This document shows positions 45,083 through 56,600 of a stretch of DNA of 64,000 bases, piece after piece. The notes under the pieces are model-generated. The model was not told the DNA's origin. It did no database searches and saw only the letters and a list, made by a program, of their open reading frames with translations. Every line of letters starts with the position of its first letter. Positions within the stretch are counted from its first letter, which is position 1. This DNA is from Eudorina sp. 2006-703-Eu-15 (lineage: Eukaryota > Chlorophyta > Chlorophyceae > Chlamydomonadales > Volvocaceae). The translations under genes were made by a program, and so were the position numbers. The stretch covers positions 404,362 through 468,361 of the forward strand of contig BDSI01000095.1 in the NCBI GenBank assembly GCA_003117195.1, in the 5' to 3' direction.

Positions 45083-47446
45083 TTGCATAATACTGAACGC
45101 TTATGTGCGTCGGTGGTCGTTACTATGATACCTTTGAGCACCCTTGTTTCCGAGAACCTTTCATGTCTGGAATTGGAACACGCAACCACCCCAATGGCAG
45201 ATATAATTTCGGCATTATGTATCACGGACCACAGTGCGAAGCGGGCGTTCTTCGAAAAGCTCGGTCTCCATGACTCCATCGCGCTGCGGGCGGCTTCGAA
45301 GCACTGCAGGGCTCTGGTCGATCCATATCTGGCCATTAGCACATTACGAATCACAGCTCGCCACGTGGCGGGCCCGGCGGATTGGTCTCCCCTCGTGTCC
45401 GCGCTGCGGGCGCTGTCCGGCTGGCCCTGCTGCCACACGCTCGCCCTCACGGCCGAGGTGGACCCCTGCCTGCGCGACTCCGCCTTCCTCGCCGACCCCT
45501 TCCTGGACCTCCCCTCGCCCCTGCCGCAGGTCCAGCAGCTCATCTTCACCGCCAGCAAAAGCCCCGCACTGCCGCCCCAGGAACGCGAGGAGCGGCAGTT
45601 CATGCGAGGAGGCGGCCGCGGCGGCGGCGGCGGCGGCAGCTGGTGCAGCAGGTCGCCCAGCGGCCCAGCCGGCCCTAGGAGGGCAGATGGTGGCGCCGTG
45701 TCGAGCGCCGTCTTCACGAGTCTGCTGGCGACGGCGCTGGCGCGACAGTTCCCCCGATTGCAGTGCCTGACGCTGCTGGGGTCTTGGGGTATGGAGGCCC
45801 GCACCGGCGGGGGAGCTGGCGCCCTCACGGCCCCGTCCGCTAAGCCAGTGCAAGAGGTTCCAGCGCACCCTCCCGCCCCCAGCAGCGGCCGCGGGCGCGG
45901 CGGCAGTGAGGGTGCACGCTGCGATGCGGAGGGCGGCGGCAGGGAGTCCGCGGGTATTGCCCCATCCCGCACCCCGGGGCCCCCCGAGGGCGCTGACCTG
46001 GATCCGCCCCACCTGGCCCTGGCCACCCTGACGGCCCTCCGCCTGCCCCGCAGCCTTTTCAGCGCCGAGGGCGGCGGCCTCCACCACCTCCACCACCTGG
46101 CACTGGATGTGGACTCGCGGGGGGGGGAGGAGGAGGATGACTGGAACGTCTGGGAGCGGCCCTCGCCCATCAACCCCAACCGCTTGCCACCTCCGCGGCT
46201 CTTACCGACCCACCACCTCCTTCGCCTCTCCCACTTGGAGTCCCTGACCTTGCTGTCGGGGCACAGCGGCCTCCACGCCTTCTGGTGCGGCCCCCTGGCG
46301 GCGCCGGCGCTGCCGTGCCTGAAACGGCTGTGCCTGCGACGCCACCTGACCTCGCTGCCGTCGGAGCGCCTGCTGTTCAATCATTCGTACCTGAATCTGG
46401 ATCTTGATTTGCGCGCCGGGATCCTGGATCTGTGGAATGACCTGAATCCGCACCAGCTGGTGGGATGCATCCGGGTGTGTGAGATGATCATGCGGGGGAG
46501 GAGAGGACAGGGGGCGGGTACCCGGGAGGAGGTGCCAGGGGCGGCAGGGGGCGGAGGACGAGGTGGTGAGGGGCTTGGCGATGAGGGCGGAGGTGATGGC
46601 GTAGCGGCAACGGCGTTGAATGGATGGGGCGGGGCGGGGGGTCTGCTGGCGAGCGTCCGGCTGTGGCGGCTGGACGTGACCCCGGAGGGGGCCAACCTGC
46701 CCGACCTGGCCTTCCTGGAGCATTTTGTGGGGGAGGACAGAAGCCGTCTGCAGCTGCCGGCAATGGTGGCGACGGCGACGACGACGACGATGCTGCAGTC
46801 CTCCTGCTCGCCGCTGCCGTACTGGCTGTCCCGCCCCGCCAGCATGACCCGCGAGGCTGTGGTGCGCTGGAATGCCACCGTGCACAGCCCCGCGGGCGGC
46901 ACCTGCCCCTACCGCTACGGCGCTGGCGCATCGGCATCGTTGGCGGAGCACCCGGCGCCCGGTGGTGGTGGTTCCAGCGGCCCCGCCGGCCCACCGGCGC
47001 CGGCCCCGCCTGTGCCGGCCAGGCTAGCCATCTCAGAGCTTCGCATCAGATGGTTCGAAATGGCGACATGGGTCGAGCGACTGCTGCGCGTGTGTGGCGG
47101 CGGCGGCGGTGGTGGCGGCATTGGCGGCGGTGGTGGCGGAGGTGGTGGCGGCATTGGCGGCGGAGGTGGTGGAGGTGGTGGCGGCGGCAGCGGCGGCGGC
47201 GTTGGAGGAGGCGGCGGAGGCGGGGTCGCGTGCAGTGGGGTGCGGCTGTTAGAGCTGGTGTGCTCCTCGGACAGCGTGGTGCTGGTGCGGCGGCTGATGA
47301 GGGATGTGGGGCAGCTGCCGGGGGAGCTGCTGCCGGGTCGAGTGGTGCTGGAGGCGGAAGGGGGGCGGCCGCTGGGGGAGGAGGAGCTGCGGCGGGTGCT
47401 GCAGCCCTTCCCGCACCTGCAGGGGGTCGTGACGACGGGGGGATAA
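45083..47446 (+). CDS. intronless F-box/LRR-like protein, copy B
   Basis: A single 787-codon frame, paralogous to the gene at 26950-29274. In-frame ATGs at 45125 and 45194 are alternative starts; the 45194 Met (MADIISALCITD) aligns best with the paralogue's start. F-box-like N-terminus: DIISALCITDHSAKRAFFEK, then SIALRAASKHCRALVDPYL. Leu-spaced segments follow (FPRLQCLTLLGSW, LATLTALRLPRSLF, LSHLESLTLLSGHSGL, LPCLKRLCLRRHLTSLP). A Gly-only insert of about 40 residues (47095-47225) precedes the conserved end VRRLMRDVGQLPGELLPGRV. Pairwise similarity is confined to these landmarks, so the duplication is not recent. Function unknown; an SCF adaptor role is inference. It stands between the FAS1 gene and the HDDR-repeat gene, which is convergent. 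Confidence 0.75.
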   Translation: MHNTERLCASVVVTMIPLSTLVSENLSCLELEHATTPMADIISALCITDHSAKRAFFEKLGLHDSIALRAASKHCRALVDPYLAISTLRITARHVAGPADWSPLVSALRALSGWPCCHTLALTAEVDPCLRDSAFLADPFLDLPSPLPQVQQLIFTASKSPALPPQEREERQFMRGGGRGGGGGGSWCSRSPSGPAGPRRADGGAVSSAVFTSLLATALARQFPRLQCLTLLGSWGMEARTGGGAGALTAPSAKPVQEVPAHPPAPSSGRGRGGSEGARCDAEGGGRESAGIAPSRTPGPPEGADLDPPHLALATLTALRLPRSLFSAEGGGLHHLHHLALDVDSRGGEEEDDWNVWERPSPINPNRLPPPRLLPTHHLLRLSHLESLTLLSGHSGLHAFWCGPLAAPALPCLKRLCLRRHLTSLPSERLLFNHSYLNLDLDLRAGILDLWNDLNPHQLVGCIRVCEMIMRGRRGQGAGTREEVPGAAGGGGRGGEGLGDEGGGDGVAATALNGWGGAGGLLASVRLWRLDVTPEGANLPDLAFLEHFVGEDRSRLQLPAMVATATTTTMLQSSCSPLPYWLSRPASMTREAVVRWNATVHSPAGGTCPYRYGAGASASLAEHPAPGGGGSSGPAGPPAPAPPVPARLAISELRIRWFEMATWVERLLRVCGGGGGGGGIGGGGGGGGGGIGGGGGGGGGGGSGGGVGGGGGGGVACSGVRLLELVCSSDSVVLVRRLMRDVGQLPGELLPGRVVLEAEGGRPLGEEELRRVLQPFPHLQGVVTTGG

Positions 47447-48599
47447 CGGATGAGGCAGGGCGCCGCCGGGTTCGTTGAAGGGGAGGGGCCTGAGCGCGGG
47501 GACCTGTATGTTGCGGATTCCGATGGCAGGGCGGGGTGGTCGTTGGGCTGAGGGGAAGACCGGAACGAGTGCTCGGCACTGCAGCTCTCTAGTCCAGTCC
47601 ATGATGGGTTGCGCACTGTTCGGGCGTTTCTATCTTGGGCTGAGGACTGCAGGACAACCGGCCATCCAAGGCAACGAACTCGCCGACACATGCACACACG
47701 TGCACCCGTGCTGCGAAACCACCATGGATGGACCTGACACCTCAGGGCGGCGTCGGGTGGGCCTTGTATCCAATGGCGGTGCCGATCCGCCGCCTCGTCT
47801 GTGACGGCTTGTCACCTCGTGACATGTCCTGCCGGACACACCGGGCGGTCCCACAGCGGCGACAACACCATACAACAGACAACCGCACCCATTTGGCCAC
47901 ATCGCCGCCGCCCCACCGCAGCGTAGTAACCCTGAGCAAAGCTTCCGCCGCCATCCCGCACATTCATCTATCCGCCTTGAACCGTCCTCGGTAACCAGGG
48001 CACAAGGGTTGGGCCGTCGCCCATGTCACGTTTCCAAGCCGTCTCTTCCGACGCGTGCATAGCCGTCCGACGTCAAAACAGACTGTACGGAACGTTCGTC
48101 CGTCACAGACCAGCGAACCATCTCCAGACGGTAACAGCCCGTTGTGCACCCGTCCGTCCGTCCGTCCGTCCGTCCATCCATCCATCCATTCGGCGTCCCG
48201 TGCCCGACCCGCAAGTCGATAAAAGCACGGGTCGCGTTACCGATCCCCGCCACCACCACCGACCACGTGACAGCCCCCACACGTCAGTCAGTGCCGGGGA
48301 ACTTGCACACCAGGGAGGGAGGGAGGGAAGGGTCCAAGGGTCCGGTACCGCCTTTTGGGGGGCCCTGCACAGAGGCAGGGCGCCTAGGGCCTCCACGTAC
48401 AAACTACCGGGTGGCGGCTGAGGGTCCGGTTCGAATAAGAGGAGCCCAAACAGGCACAGCTTCCCGGCCCCCACCGCAACCTCTAGCATGGACCTTGCCC
48501 CAAGGAATCGACGCGCATCGCTTCCTCGCCGATGGCCCGGGTGCAGCCCGCCCGATGCACGGCCTCTAGGGTCCCGACGCGGGTGCCCTAAGGGAGCCC
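47447..48599. other. convergent intergenic interval
   Basis: It lies between the stops of copy B (plus) and the HDDR-repeat gene (minus), so it should hold both 3' UTRs. It contains CCGT and CCAT tetramer runs (48149-48190). I see no clear TGTAA on either strand and no supported gene. Confidence 0.5.
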
Positions 48600-51420
48600 T
48601 CACTCCGCCAGCTCGTCGTACGCGGCCGCCTCCGCCGCCTCCGCCATCAGTTCGTCATCCAGCTTCCCACCGTGCCCCTCACCCCCCAGCTCCCCCGCCC
48701 CGCCAGCCTCCTCACCCTCCGCCCTCCGGCCCCCGCGCTCCCCAGCCCGGCCGTTCCCCTGGGCCCCCAACCCGCGCCGCCTTCCGTGCGCCCGCAGTCC
48801 GGCCCCCTCCCCGCGCTGCCCACCCGGCCCGTCGCCCGGCACTTCCTCCCCCATGCCGCCCTCCGGCCCCGACTTCTCCTCGTGGAGCAGCTCCTCGAAC
48901 TTGTCGTGACCCCACCGACCCATGGGACTGCGAGAGCGCTCCCGGTCCCGCGAGCGCCGCCCCGGCGGCCCGTACATGCCGCCATCGGCGTCGCCGTACG
49001 GTCGGCGGCCGCCGCCGCGGCCCCATCCTCGGCCGCCGCCACCGCCGCCGCCGTTCCTGGAGTAGCCGTACCTGTCAGGAGTTGGAAGGTCAGCGGGCAA
49101 CTCACGCGAGCGGAACAGGAAGACTGAGGGGACTCCCAGGCCGGGCTACGAGACTTCCCTCTGTCCATCTATCTAGAAAGCGAGGATAGATAAGCGAGGA
49201 ACCGCAAAACTAAACGCTACATCTCCCTTGGTGAAGGAGGCACCTTGAGGGTGCAGTTCTAGCGATCCCGGCCACTGGGTAGGTAGGTAATGGCGGAGGT
49301 GACATGGTGAACCGGCAATGTCTGCGAGGTGTGAGAGACCCATACCGGCCACATCGACGCCTGGACTCCGTACCCCCCGTGTGCGCGTGACATCACGGCA
49401 AGGCGGTGGAGCTGCACAGCACCATGGGGGTCCCACCCCAAGGTTGCCGCCCCTAGCCCAGCAGCCCACCCCCCTCACTGGATCCCGCCATGCGCCCCTA
49501 GCCCAGCTGCATAACCCCCCCGGGCGCCTTACAAGGCCCAGCGCCCCGCACTCCACCCGCACCCCCTCCCCGCCCAGTGCACGGTGCCTAAGCCACCCGT
49601 CTGACCCCTCCCTCGCCACAGACCCGACTCACCCCTCCACGTCATCCGCGTGTCGAGAGGCTCCACCCCGCCCCCGCCCGCGGCCCCCGCCGCCGTAGCC
49701 CTCGTCCGCAGCATCTCTATCGTCGTGCTCGCTCCAGAAGCGGCCCCGCCCCCGACCGCCGCCGTATCCACCTCGGTCGCCGCCCTCGCCGTCTCGGTCG
49801 TCGTGCTCGCTCCGGTACCTGCCCCGGCCCCCGCCGCCGCCGTAACGACCACCGCCGCCGTAGCCGCCGTCAGCGTCCCGATCATCGTGTTGGTGACGGT
49901 AGCCGCGGCCGCCGCCACCACCAAACCTGCTCCCGCCTCCGCCGCCGCCTCCGGCTCGCTCGCCCTCCCTGTCGTCATGCTCGTTGCGGTAGCGGCCGCC
50001 TCCGCCTCCGGCCCCCGGGCCCTCCCTGCCGCGCTCCCCCCCTTCCCTCTCTCCCCGGGGACCCCCGCCGCCGCCGCCGCCGCCCCGGGGCTCCCCCAGG
50101 CGGCCCTCCAGGGAGCGGGGCACCCGGCCCACCGCGGTGCTCCCCCTGCGCCGCGACAACAGCCGGGCCGGCGATCCCCGCACAGGGGAGGGGAGGGTTG
50201 CACAAGTCAGACATGTCGGACGGAAGGACCACATGCCTTGACATGAGTGTGCGTCTGTTTGTTGGCTGCAAGGCAGGACTGCGTGCCATGCAAGGTGCCT
50301 GGCATGTGGGATTGTGCATGTGTATGTGTACGTGTGTGTGTTCTCTAGTTCTCTAGGCGGACAGAACAGGAGTGCGTGACATGCACGGGGCAGAAAAACG
50401 CCCACAGCATTGCCCGTATGCGTGTGTAAAATACCCAATGCCCGACCCACACAGTTCTAAAGAGCTGCAGTGTCGGAAGAACGATGTTGATTTGGCTGGA
50501 CCGCTTCCGACAGCGGTCGGAAGGATTCTGGGGGATGCGCAGCGGCTCCAAGGCGGTGCGGCAGGTACAGGTGCAGGTACAGGAGCACCTCGGGTGCACC
50601 TCTTGTACACCTCGTACGCACGCGGCAGCAGCGCCCCGCAAGCCTCCGGGTCAGGTGCGGCACCGGAGGACACCCCCCGTTGGGGCCCATGCAGTGTCCA
50701 ACCAGCCAGCCAGAGCCCGGGTGAGCACTGGCACCACGACAGGGGCCCAGACGGGACGTACCCCTCTCCACCGCCTCCGCCTCCGAACGCTTTTGGTCGC
50801 CCGCGGGACCCCCCGCCACCGCCCTCCCCGTAGGCGTACTCCTCCCTGTCGTCGTGATCGTCTCGACGGCCCTCCCCGCGGGGTCCGCCGCGGTCCCCGC
50901 GGGGGCCACCGCCGCCGCCGCCACCACCACCGCGGCCCCACCGCTCGCTTTGCTCGCCGACACGGGCGAACACCGAGCGGTCTGAACCGCGGTCGGTGCC
51001 GCGGCCGTTGTTGTCCCTTGCGCCGCCGCCCTCGCCGTTGTTGTGGCCGTCCCGCTCAATGCGATCGTCGTGCATGCTGTACTTGTTGAACCGAGGCGGT
51101 TCAGGCGGTGCATCGCGCGACTGGCGGTCGCCTCGTGAGGAGTTATCCTTGTCCCGGTCTGAAGGAAATGTCAATCGGTCGCCTGCAAAGCGCGTGACGA
51201 CAGGTCATGTCGTCAAATTGACTACCATACATTTCGTGGGGAGATTCGGAATGACAGTCAAGAATATCGACGTAAAAACTGTATCACCCTCACTTATTTT
51301 GGTGCGTCCTCGACTTCGGTCCTCGTTCCAGCGTCGCCCTTCTGTTTCCGGCTTTCGGCCGTCATCTCGGCCCTCATCTGGCTCACATCTATCGTCATGC
51401 TGACTATACTTGGATGCCAT
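48600..51420 (-). CDS. Gly/Arg-rich HDDR-repeat protein, probable Barentsz/CASC3-like
   Basis: Four phase-consistent exons: 51420-51294, 51158-50762, 50145-49633, 49071-48600; 502 residues. Seven HDDR motifs occur, six of them with an aromatic residue just before (KYSQHDDR, KYSMHDDR, DDHDDREEYAYG, RYRNEHDDR, GYRHQHDDR, RYRSEHDDR, RFWSEHDDR), in Arg/Gly-rich (RGG-like) surroundings. A single GRWGHDKFEELLHEE stands in the last exon after an RS patch (RRSRDRERSRSP), and the C-terminus is acidic (KLDDELMAEAAEAAAYDELAE). The Btz/SELOR region of Barentsz (CASC3/MLN51), an exon-junction-complex core subunit that binds eIF4A3, carries a Y/F-x-HD-R motif followed by RW-HDKF, so I infer a Btz-like RNA-binding nuclear protein. 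The normal family has one HD-R motif; multiplication is odd. Alternative: an unrelated RGG protein. Confidence 0.72.
50357..50500 (+). repeat. dispersed repeat family R1, copy 3
   Basis: Contains GGAGTGCGTGACATGC, CCGTATGCGTGTGTAAAATA, CCCAATGCCCGACCCA, GCTGCAGTGTCGGAAGAACG and GATTTGGC, then a local CTTCCGAC/GTCGGAAG inverted repeat. It lies in an intron of the HDDR-repeat gene and is headed by a GT-rich run at 50318-50342. Confidence 0.85.
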
Positions 51421-53052
51421 TCGATCTTCAAGTTATAATTGACAAAATGAAGTTCGTCAAGGCAACCAACTTGGTCAAGACCGAACGAGCTACAAGATTA
51501 TGCCACGCGTGTCCCTGAAAATGCATCCACGACTGAAGGTGAATTTGTTGGACCGACGTGCCTCAAGAACAAGCCGGTTCGCACCGTACTACCGGCCGGT
51601 CATGCCGTACAATGACCTCTCCTTCCAGCTGCATGGGCCAGTCGACCCGGGTCGACCCCTTCCATCCGTCTCCTCCAGACGCGCCCACGCGAGGGCGCGT
51701 CCCTTTCAGCCAGTTAACAGACAGGTCGGTGGGACGAGCAGCTGAATCCCGCTAGGGTCATGGGGGGCCCCCGTGTACCGGGGGGCCCACGGGGGGTTCC
51801 GCATGGGTTCACCGAGGAAACCCCGGATCACCCGCCCGCGTGTGTTTAGAGAAGAGACCCGCCCGACCTGCGTGTGTCAATGCGCCGGTTGGTCGCTGGA
51901 TACCACCCGGAGGGGGGGAGGCCCGAATATAATCTTGGAGCGATGCTGTCAGGTTTGCCTCGTCCCCTCGGCCTGCAGTGCTAGCGAGTGTCGTAGACAG
52001 TATCATTATTATTGATGATGTTACAGCGGACCCGCGGGGTAGTACGGTAGTACGGTACGAACGGTATGTCCTGTCCGACTTGCGGGTGCCGCCCGGCCTC
52101 GACGGCCGAGCAGCACACGCCACTGAGTGCCGCCGAGTGCGCGGGCAAGTGTAGGTGCGGGAAGAGCGCGTCGGGGCTATCGTCCTCTGGAGGGCCGGCG
52201 GACAGCGCCGGAGGCCAGACCCCCCCCTCCCATGCGTCCGCATCAGCCGGCCGACCGTCATAACACGGGCCCCGCGCATCCACCCCCCTCCAGGACGTTC
52301 CAATGCGCGGATGGTCCGATCATGTATGGCCCATCAGGTCTAGCTCGCCCCCGCCCCGCGGCGTGCGGGACCGGGCGTGCGCTTCGGAGCCGACGCGCCG
52401 ATGACCGGGTGAGTGACATACTCAGCGGGCGACCCGCGGGTCTGTAGGGGATGACGGCAAGATCCCCAGAGCCCCCGCCCCTATCCCCCCTGGCCGCGCC
52501 GCTTTCAACATTCTTCCTTTCATGGGCAACAACGATTCGCGGGATGTGACACATCGGCACTGAGACAAAAACGGTCGTAACCGGTACTCCTCCCACAGCA
52601 AGACAGCATGCAGGCGGGCATCTAATGTCGTGGAAAGGTGCCCCAATGCGGGGCTGCAACCACCCGCCCATTTGAGCTGCTCCAGGGACGAGGTTCAGCC
52701 TCGCCGACTGCAGTCGGCCAGCAGCCGTACCCCTGGATGATATTTCCCTCGCCACAGCCGCACCAGACCGTCTACGCGTTCAACATTCCACGCTCAATAT
52801 CCTGTTTTTAATCCACATCCAGATCCTGACACCGACACCGACATAGCGCATAGCGCTCTGGCAGCATTTGAAAGACCCCTAGCGGCAGCCCCCCGTAACG
52901 GTGCAGCCAGAGCAGGTGCGTTCCCCCTCTCCCCCGATTTGAGGGCTGACGGCTCCATCCACAGCTCCATACGCGGTCTGAGCAGGCCAGGCGCCAGGGC
53001 AGGTCGAGTCGGGTCGGGTCTGCGGCTTTGCTGCCGCCTCTTCCCCTCACCC
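51421..53052. other. intergenic interval with one Cys-rich short ORF
   Basis: It holds the promoter of the HDDR-repeat gene on its left and the 3' UTR of the EDR2-like gene on its right; a minus-strand TGTAA at 52025-52021 is a possible poly(A) signal. It has one CCCGCCCGACC motif (51841-51868) and a 65-codon Cys-rich ORF (52066-52263) of doubtful reality. Nothing else is supported. Confidence 0.5.
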
Positions 53053-53613
53053 TCAGATGACCGGCGGCGGCACCAGGCCGCTCGACTCGGCGCTGGCCTG
53101 GCCGGCCCCCTCCGCCGCCTCCCCGCCCTCCCCTCCTCCAGCCGCCTCCACCGCCGCGCTGCTCATACCACCGGCTGTCGCCCCTCCCTTCACCGCTGCC
53201 GCGGCCGAGGCCAGCAGCGCCCCGTCATCGCCCTCGCCTGCCCCGACCCCTGCCTTGCCCGCGTCCAGCAGCCCCTGTGGCACCCGCAGCGGCAGCTCCC
53301 GGCCCCAGTCCAGCCGGGTGGCCCCCCGGGCGGTGTCCAGTCGGTGGACTCGGAAGGAGCCCAGCAGGCACTCGGGCAGCTCCCAGGGGGCGGTGCCTGC
53401 GGGAAGGGGGGGATTTGTTGAAATGAAAATAGAAAACCAGAAACCCAGAAACGAACCTGGGCACGGCCAGAAGTACTCAGAATAGGGAAGGGGGAGGGGA
53501 GGAGCGTGGGGAGAGGTGGGAAAGGAGAGGAGGCTAAGGAGAGGTGGGTGAGGAGCGGATACGGGGAGACGGGGAGGAATCGAGGAGAGGGCTCCCAGGG
53601 AAGAGGCGCCCGA

Positions 53614-53667
<54 letters not shown>

Positions 53668-56600
53668 ATCCCCTCCGCAGCGACCCTCCTGCGCGCCCCA
53701 CCCCGCCGTTCTGTCCGGGGCTCTGACCCTCAACCCTGAACCCTCACCCTCACCCTCGAGCACAATCCCGATATCGATGTCCAGCGAGGTGGTGGCCCCC
53801 CGCACCATGCCCGTCACGTAGTTGGCCACCGAGTTGGCGGAAATGTCGATGTCCACCTGGGATGAGGGTTGGGGTTGGGGTGGGGCGGATGAGGGGCAAG
53901 GGGGCCGGGGTGCGAGAGAGGTGAGGTGAGGAGGGTGGGATGGGATGCCGCTGACATGAAGTGCCCGGAGAGCAGGCAGGGGGACGGGGGACCGGCGGGA
54001 CGCTGGGAGCGCGTAACCAACTACCAACGATGCACGTGATGGCGGCGAGACGAGGCGCCTACGAAACATGGGGGCCCCGTGGGAACGCCCGGTGGGGACT
54101 GGGGGTCCACCTTGTAACGGTTGCGAAGAATGGCGGTGGCACTTTCATCGTGGGGCTGCGGCTGATTTTGACGTAGCTGAATCCCCTGCGGTCGGCTGGC
54201 CGGCACGGGTGCAGTCGGGAGAGGCCTGGAGGTCGGGAGAGGTCTGGAGGTCGGGAGAGGTCTGCTCCCAGGCTCTAAAAGTTTAAATGAAACCCACACG
54301 GACACGACCAAACCCGGTCATCACCGCCCCGCTCCTTCCACCGCGTTGTCATACCGGTGTCACCGGTGCTTACCTCGATGTAGGTGGGCGTGCAGTGGTA
54401 GGTGGTCTTGAGCGCCTTCCCGATGATGACCGGGGTGGTCCCCACCGACTGCTTGATCATCCAGGAGCCGGACGCGATGTGCGGCACCAGCTTCAGCATG
54501 CTGTTGCGGGTCTCATCGGTGCCGTATACGAACCTGCACGCACCCCGCGCAATACAACCGGCCGCCCTGGCTCCCCCCTTGGATCGAACAACGCGGTGGT
54601 GAGCCGCCGCCGGGCCATCCTCAAAACACACACAAGGCCCCCCTCCTGCCCCCCAGGGTTAGCAGCCCTTGGCCAGCCTCAGGCCCGGTCGGCAGCCCTT
54701 AATCAATCGCGAGCCACTCACCGGCCCTCCGCCCGCCCGACCGGCCGACCATCACCCTCGCCCTCAACCGGGGTGACCACCCACCCACCCACCCGCACCC
54801 ACCCACCCGCACCCACCCACCCGCACCCACCCACCCGCCCCCACCCACCCGCCCGCACCCACCCGCCCGCACCCACCCACCCGCCCCCACCCACCCAACC
54901 CCACCCACCCACCCGCACCCACCCGCACCCACCCACCCGCCCCACCCACCCACCCACCCACCCACCCGCACCCACCCACCCACCTGCACCCACCCACCCG
55001 CACCCACCCACCCGCACCCACCCACCCACCCGCACCCACCCGCACCCACCCACCCGCACCCACCCACCCACCCACACCCACTCACTTGTGCAGTACGAAG
55101 TCAAAGGGCTGCCAGTCGTGCGGCTCGTCCATGGGGCGGGCGGGGGGAGTGCCCAGGATGGACGGGTGCTTGTCGCAGCAAAACACAGCCAGGATGCCCA
55201 GCAGGGGGGAGCCGGGAATGACCTGGGGGTGAGGGGGGGACACCACACCTGACCCTAGTACTGCAGTACGACAATCCGACGTGCTCCACCAATGACGTCG
55301 TACAAGACTGCTGGGAGGCAAAGATATAACCGTATGCAGTCGTACACACGATGTGTCATGTGCCGTACCAGGTGGATGACGATGGAGAACGGCGCGCCGC
55401 TCTTCCGTACGGCAGGAAGGAAGCGCGCCACGTGCTCCACCACACCTGCGCCCCAGGAACCCGACACAAAATGTACGACAACACACGTACTGAAGCTCTG
55501 AAGGTGCGTTGACAATCGCGGCTTGAGGGGGATCGAAGGGTAGCGATACAGAACTGTGAAGCATGTTCTCCTCGACTGCCCGGCTTACGATGCAATACGC
55601 GCTGAGGAAGGGTTTCACCGCCCTAATACGATGAGGGAGGCGATTGCCTGGGATCCGGCTCGTTTGGCAAAGATGTTGGAGCGCATGTGGGCTCACCGTA
55701 ATTCTATCGTGCCCTTTGGGCGCTAGTCTTGTCGACTCCTGTTAATGCGGTATTGCAAACCAGTGCTTTTGGGCGTTTTGTTTGCCCTTGGGCCTCCGGC
55801 TCGTATGGGTATGTGCAGGTATGGGGTTACGCACCCCCAACCATGTAACACACACACACACACACACACAGAACTGTGCGCTCGGGTGTACGAACTAAGA
55901 GTTGGGGATGGAATGGAATGGAATGGAAGGGATGCAAGGAAGCTCCGGGGACAAGGCTATCCAGACGCCATGCCTTGTGTTTTCGCCGCCAACAAGTACC
56001 GCTGGACGGGGCACACGGGGCGGTACGTGGCTCCCTCCCCCGCCCGGGCCGATGGAGGAGCCAGGCAACCCTCGTCGCATACATACGTTCCTCGCTCCGC
56101 CAGCAATGGACAAGTCGTCAAGACCCCGGACCCCGGACCCCTCGCCACGTAAGTATGCTATTTTTCCTGGGTGTGCCTGGGCCTGTTTTGGGGGTTTAAT
56201 TCTTTTTTCAATCAATTTAACCCCGGACCCCGGACCCCGGACCCGCCATCCAATCGTCCACTCCCCGTGGGGACACCCGTACACCCCATGAACCCATTCA
56301 CACACACCCCGGGCCCGGTTTAGCCCACAGTAACGCACCCGGCGTTCCCGGCAAGTCCCCTCCGCCGCTACTGCTGGTCCTGGCGCTGTGGGCCCCTCCA
56401 GGGGAGGCCGACGGGGAGCTGCCCGACCCATGGGTCGCGGCCTCCCGCCGCTTCTCCCGGGCCACCGGGGTTCCCGGCGCCGGCAGCTGTACCATCTCCA
56501 CCGCCCCCAGGCTGAAGGCGGGCAGCCCCGCGGGCACCTTCTTCTTGTCCTTCAGGTAGGTGGCACCGCGGACCTGAGGGCGAGTGGTGGGGGGCGGGGT

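Noticed and set aside
47046..47697. Minus-strand Pro-rich and His/Arg-rich ORFs
   Set aside because: Antisense of the Gly-rich insert of the intronless gene copy B.
54699..55085. Minus-strand Gly/Trp/Val repeat protein resembling a silk or GW protein
   Set aside because: All three frames of the ACCC minisatellite are open; it lies within an intron between two clear DUF1336 exons.
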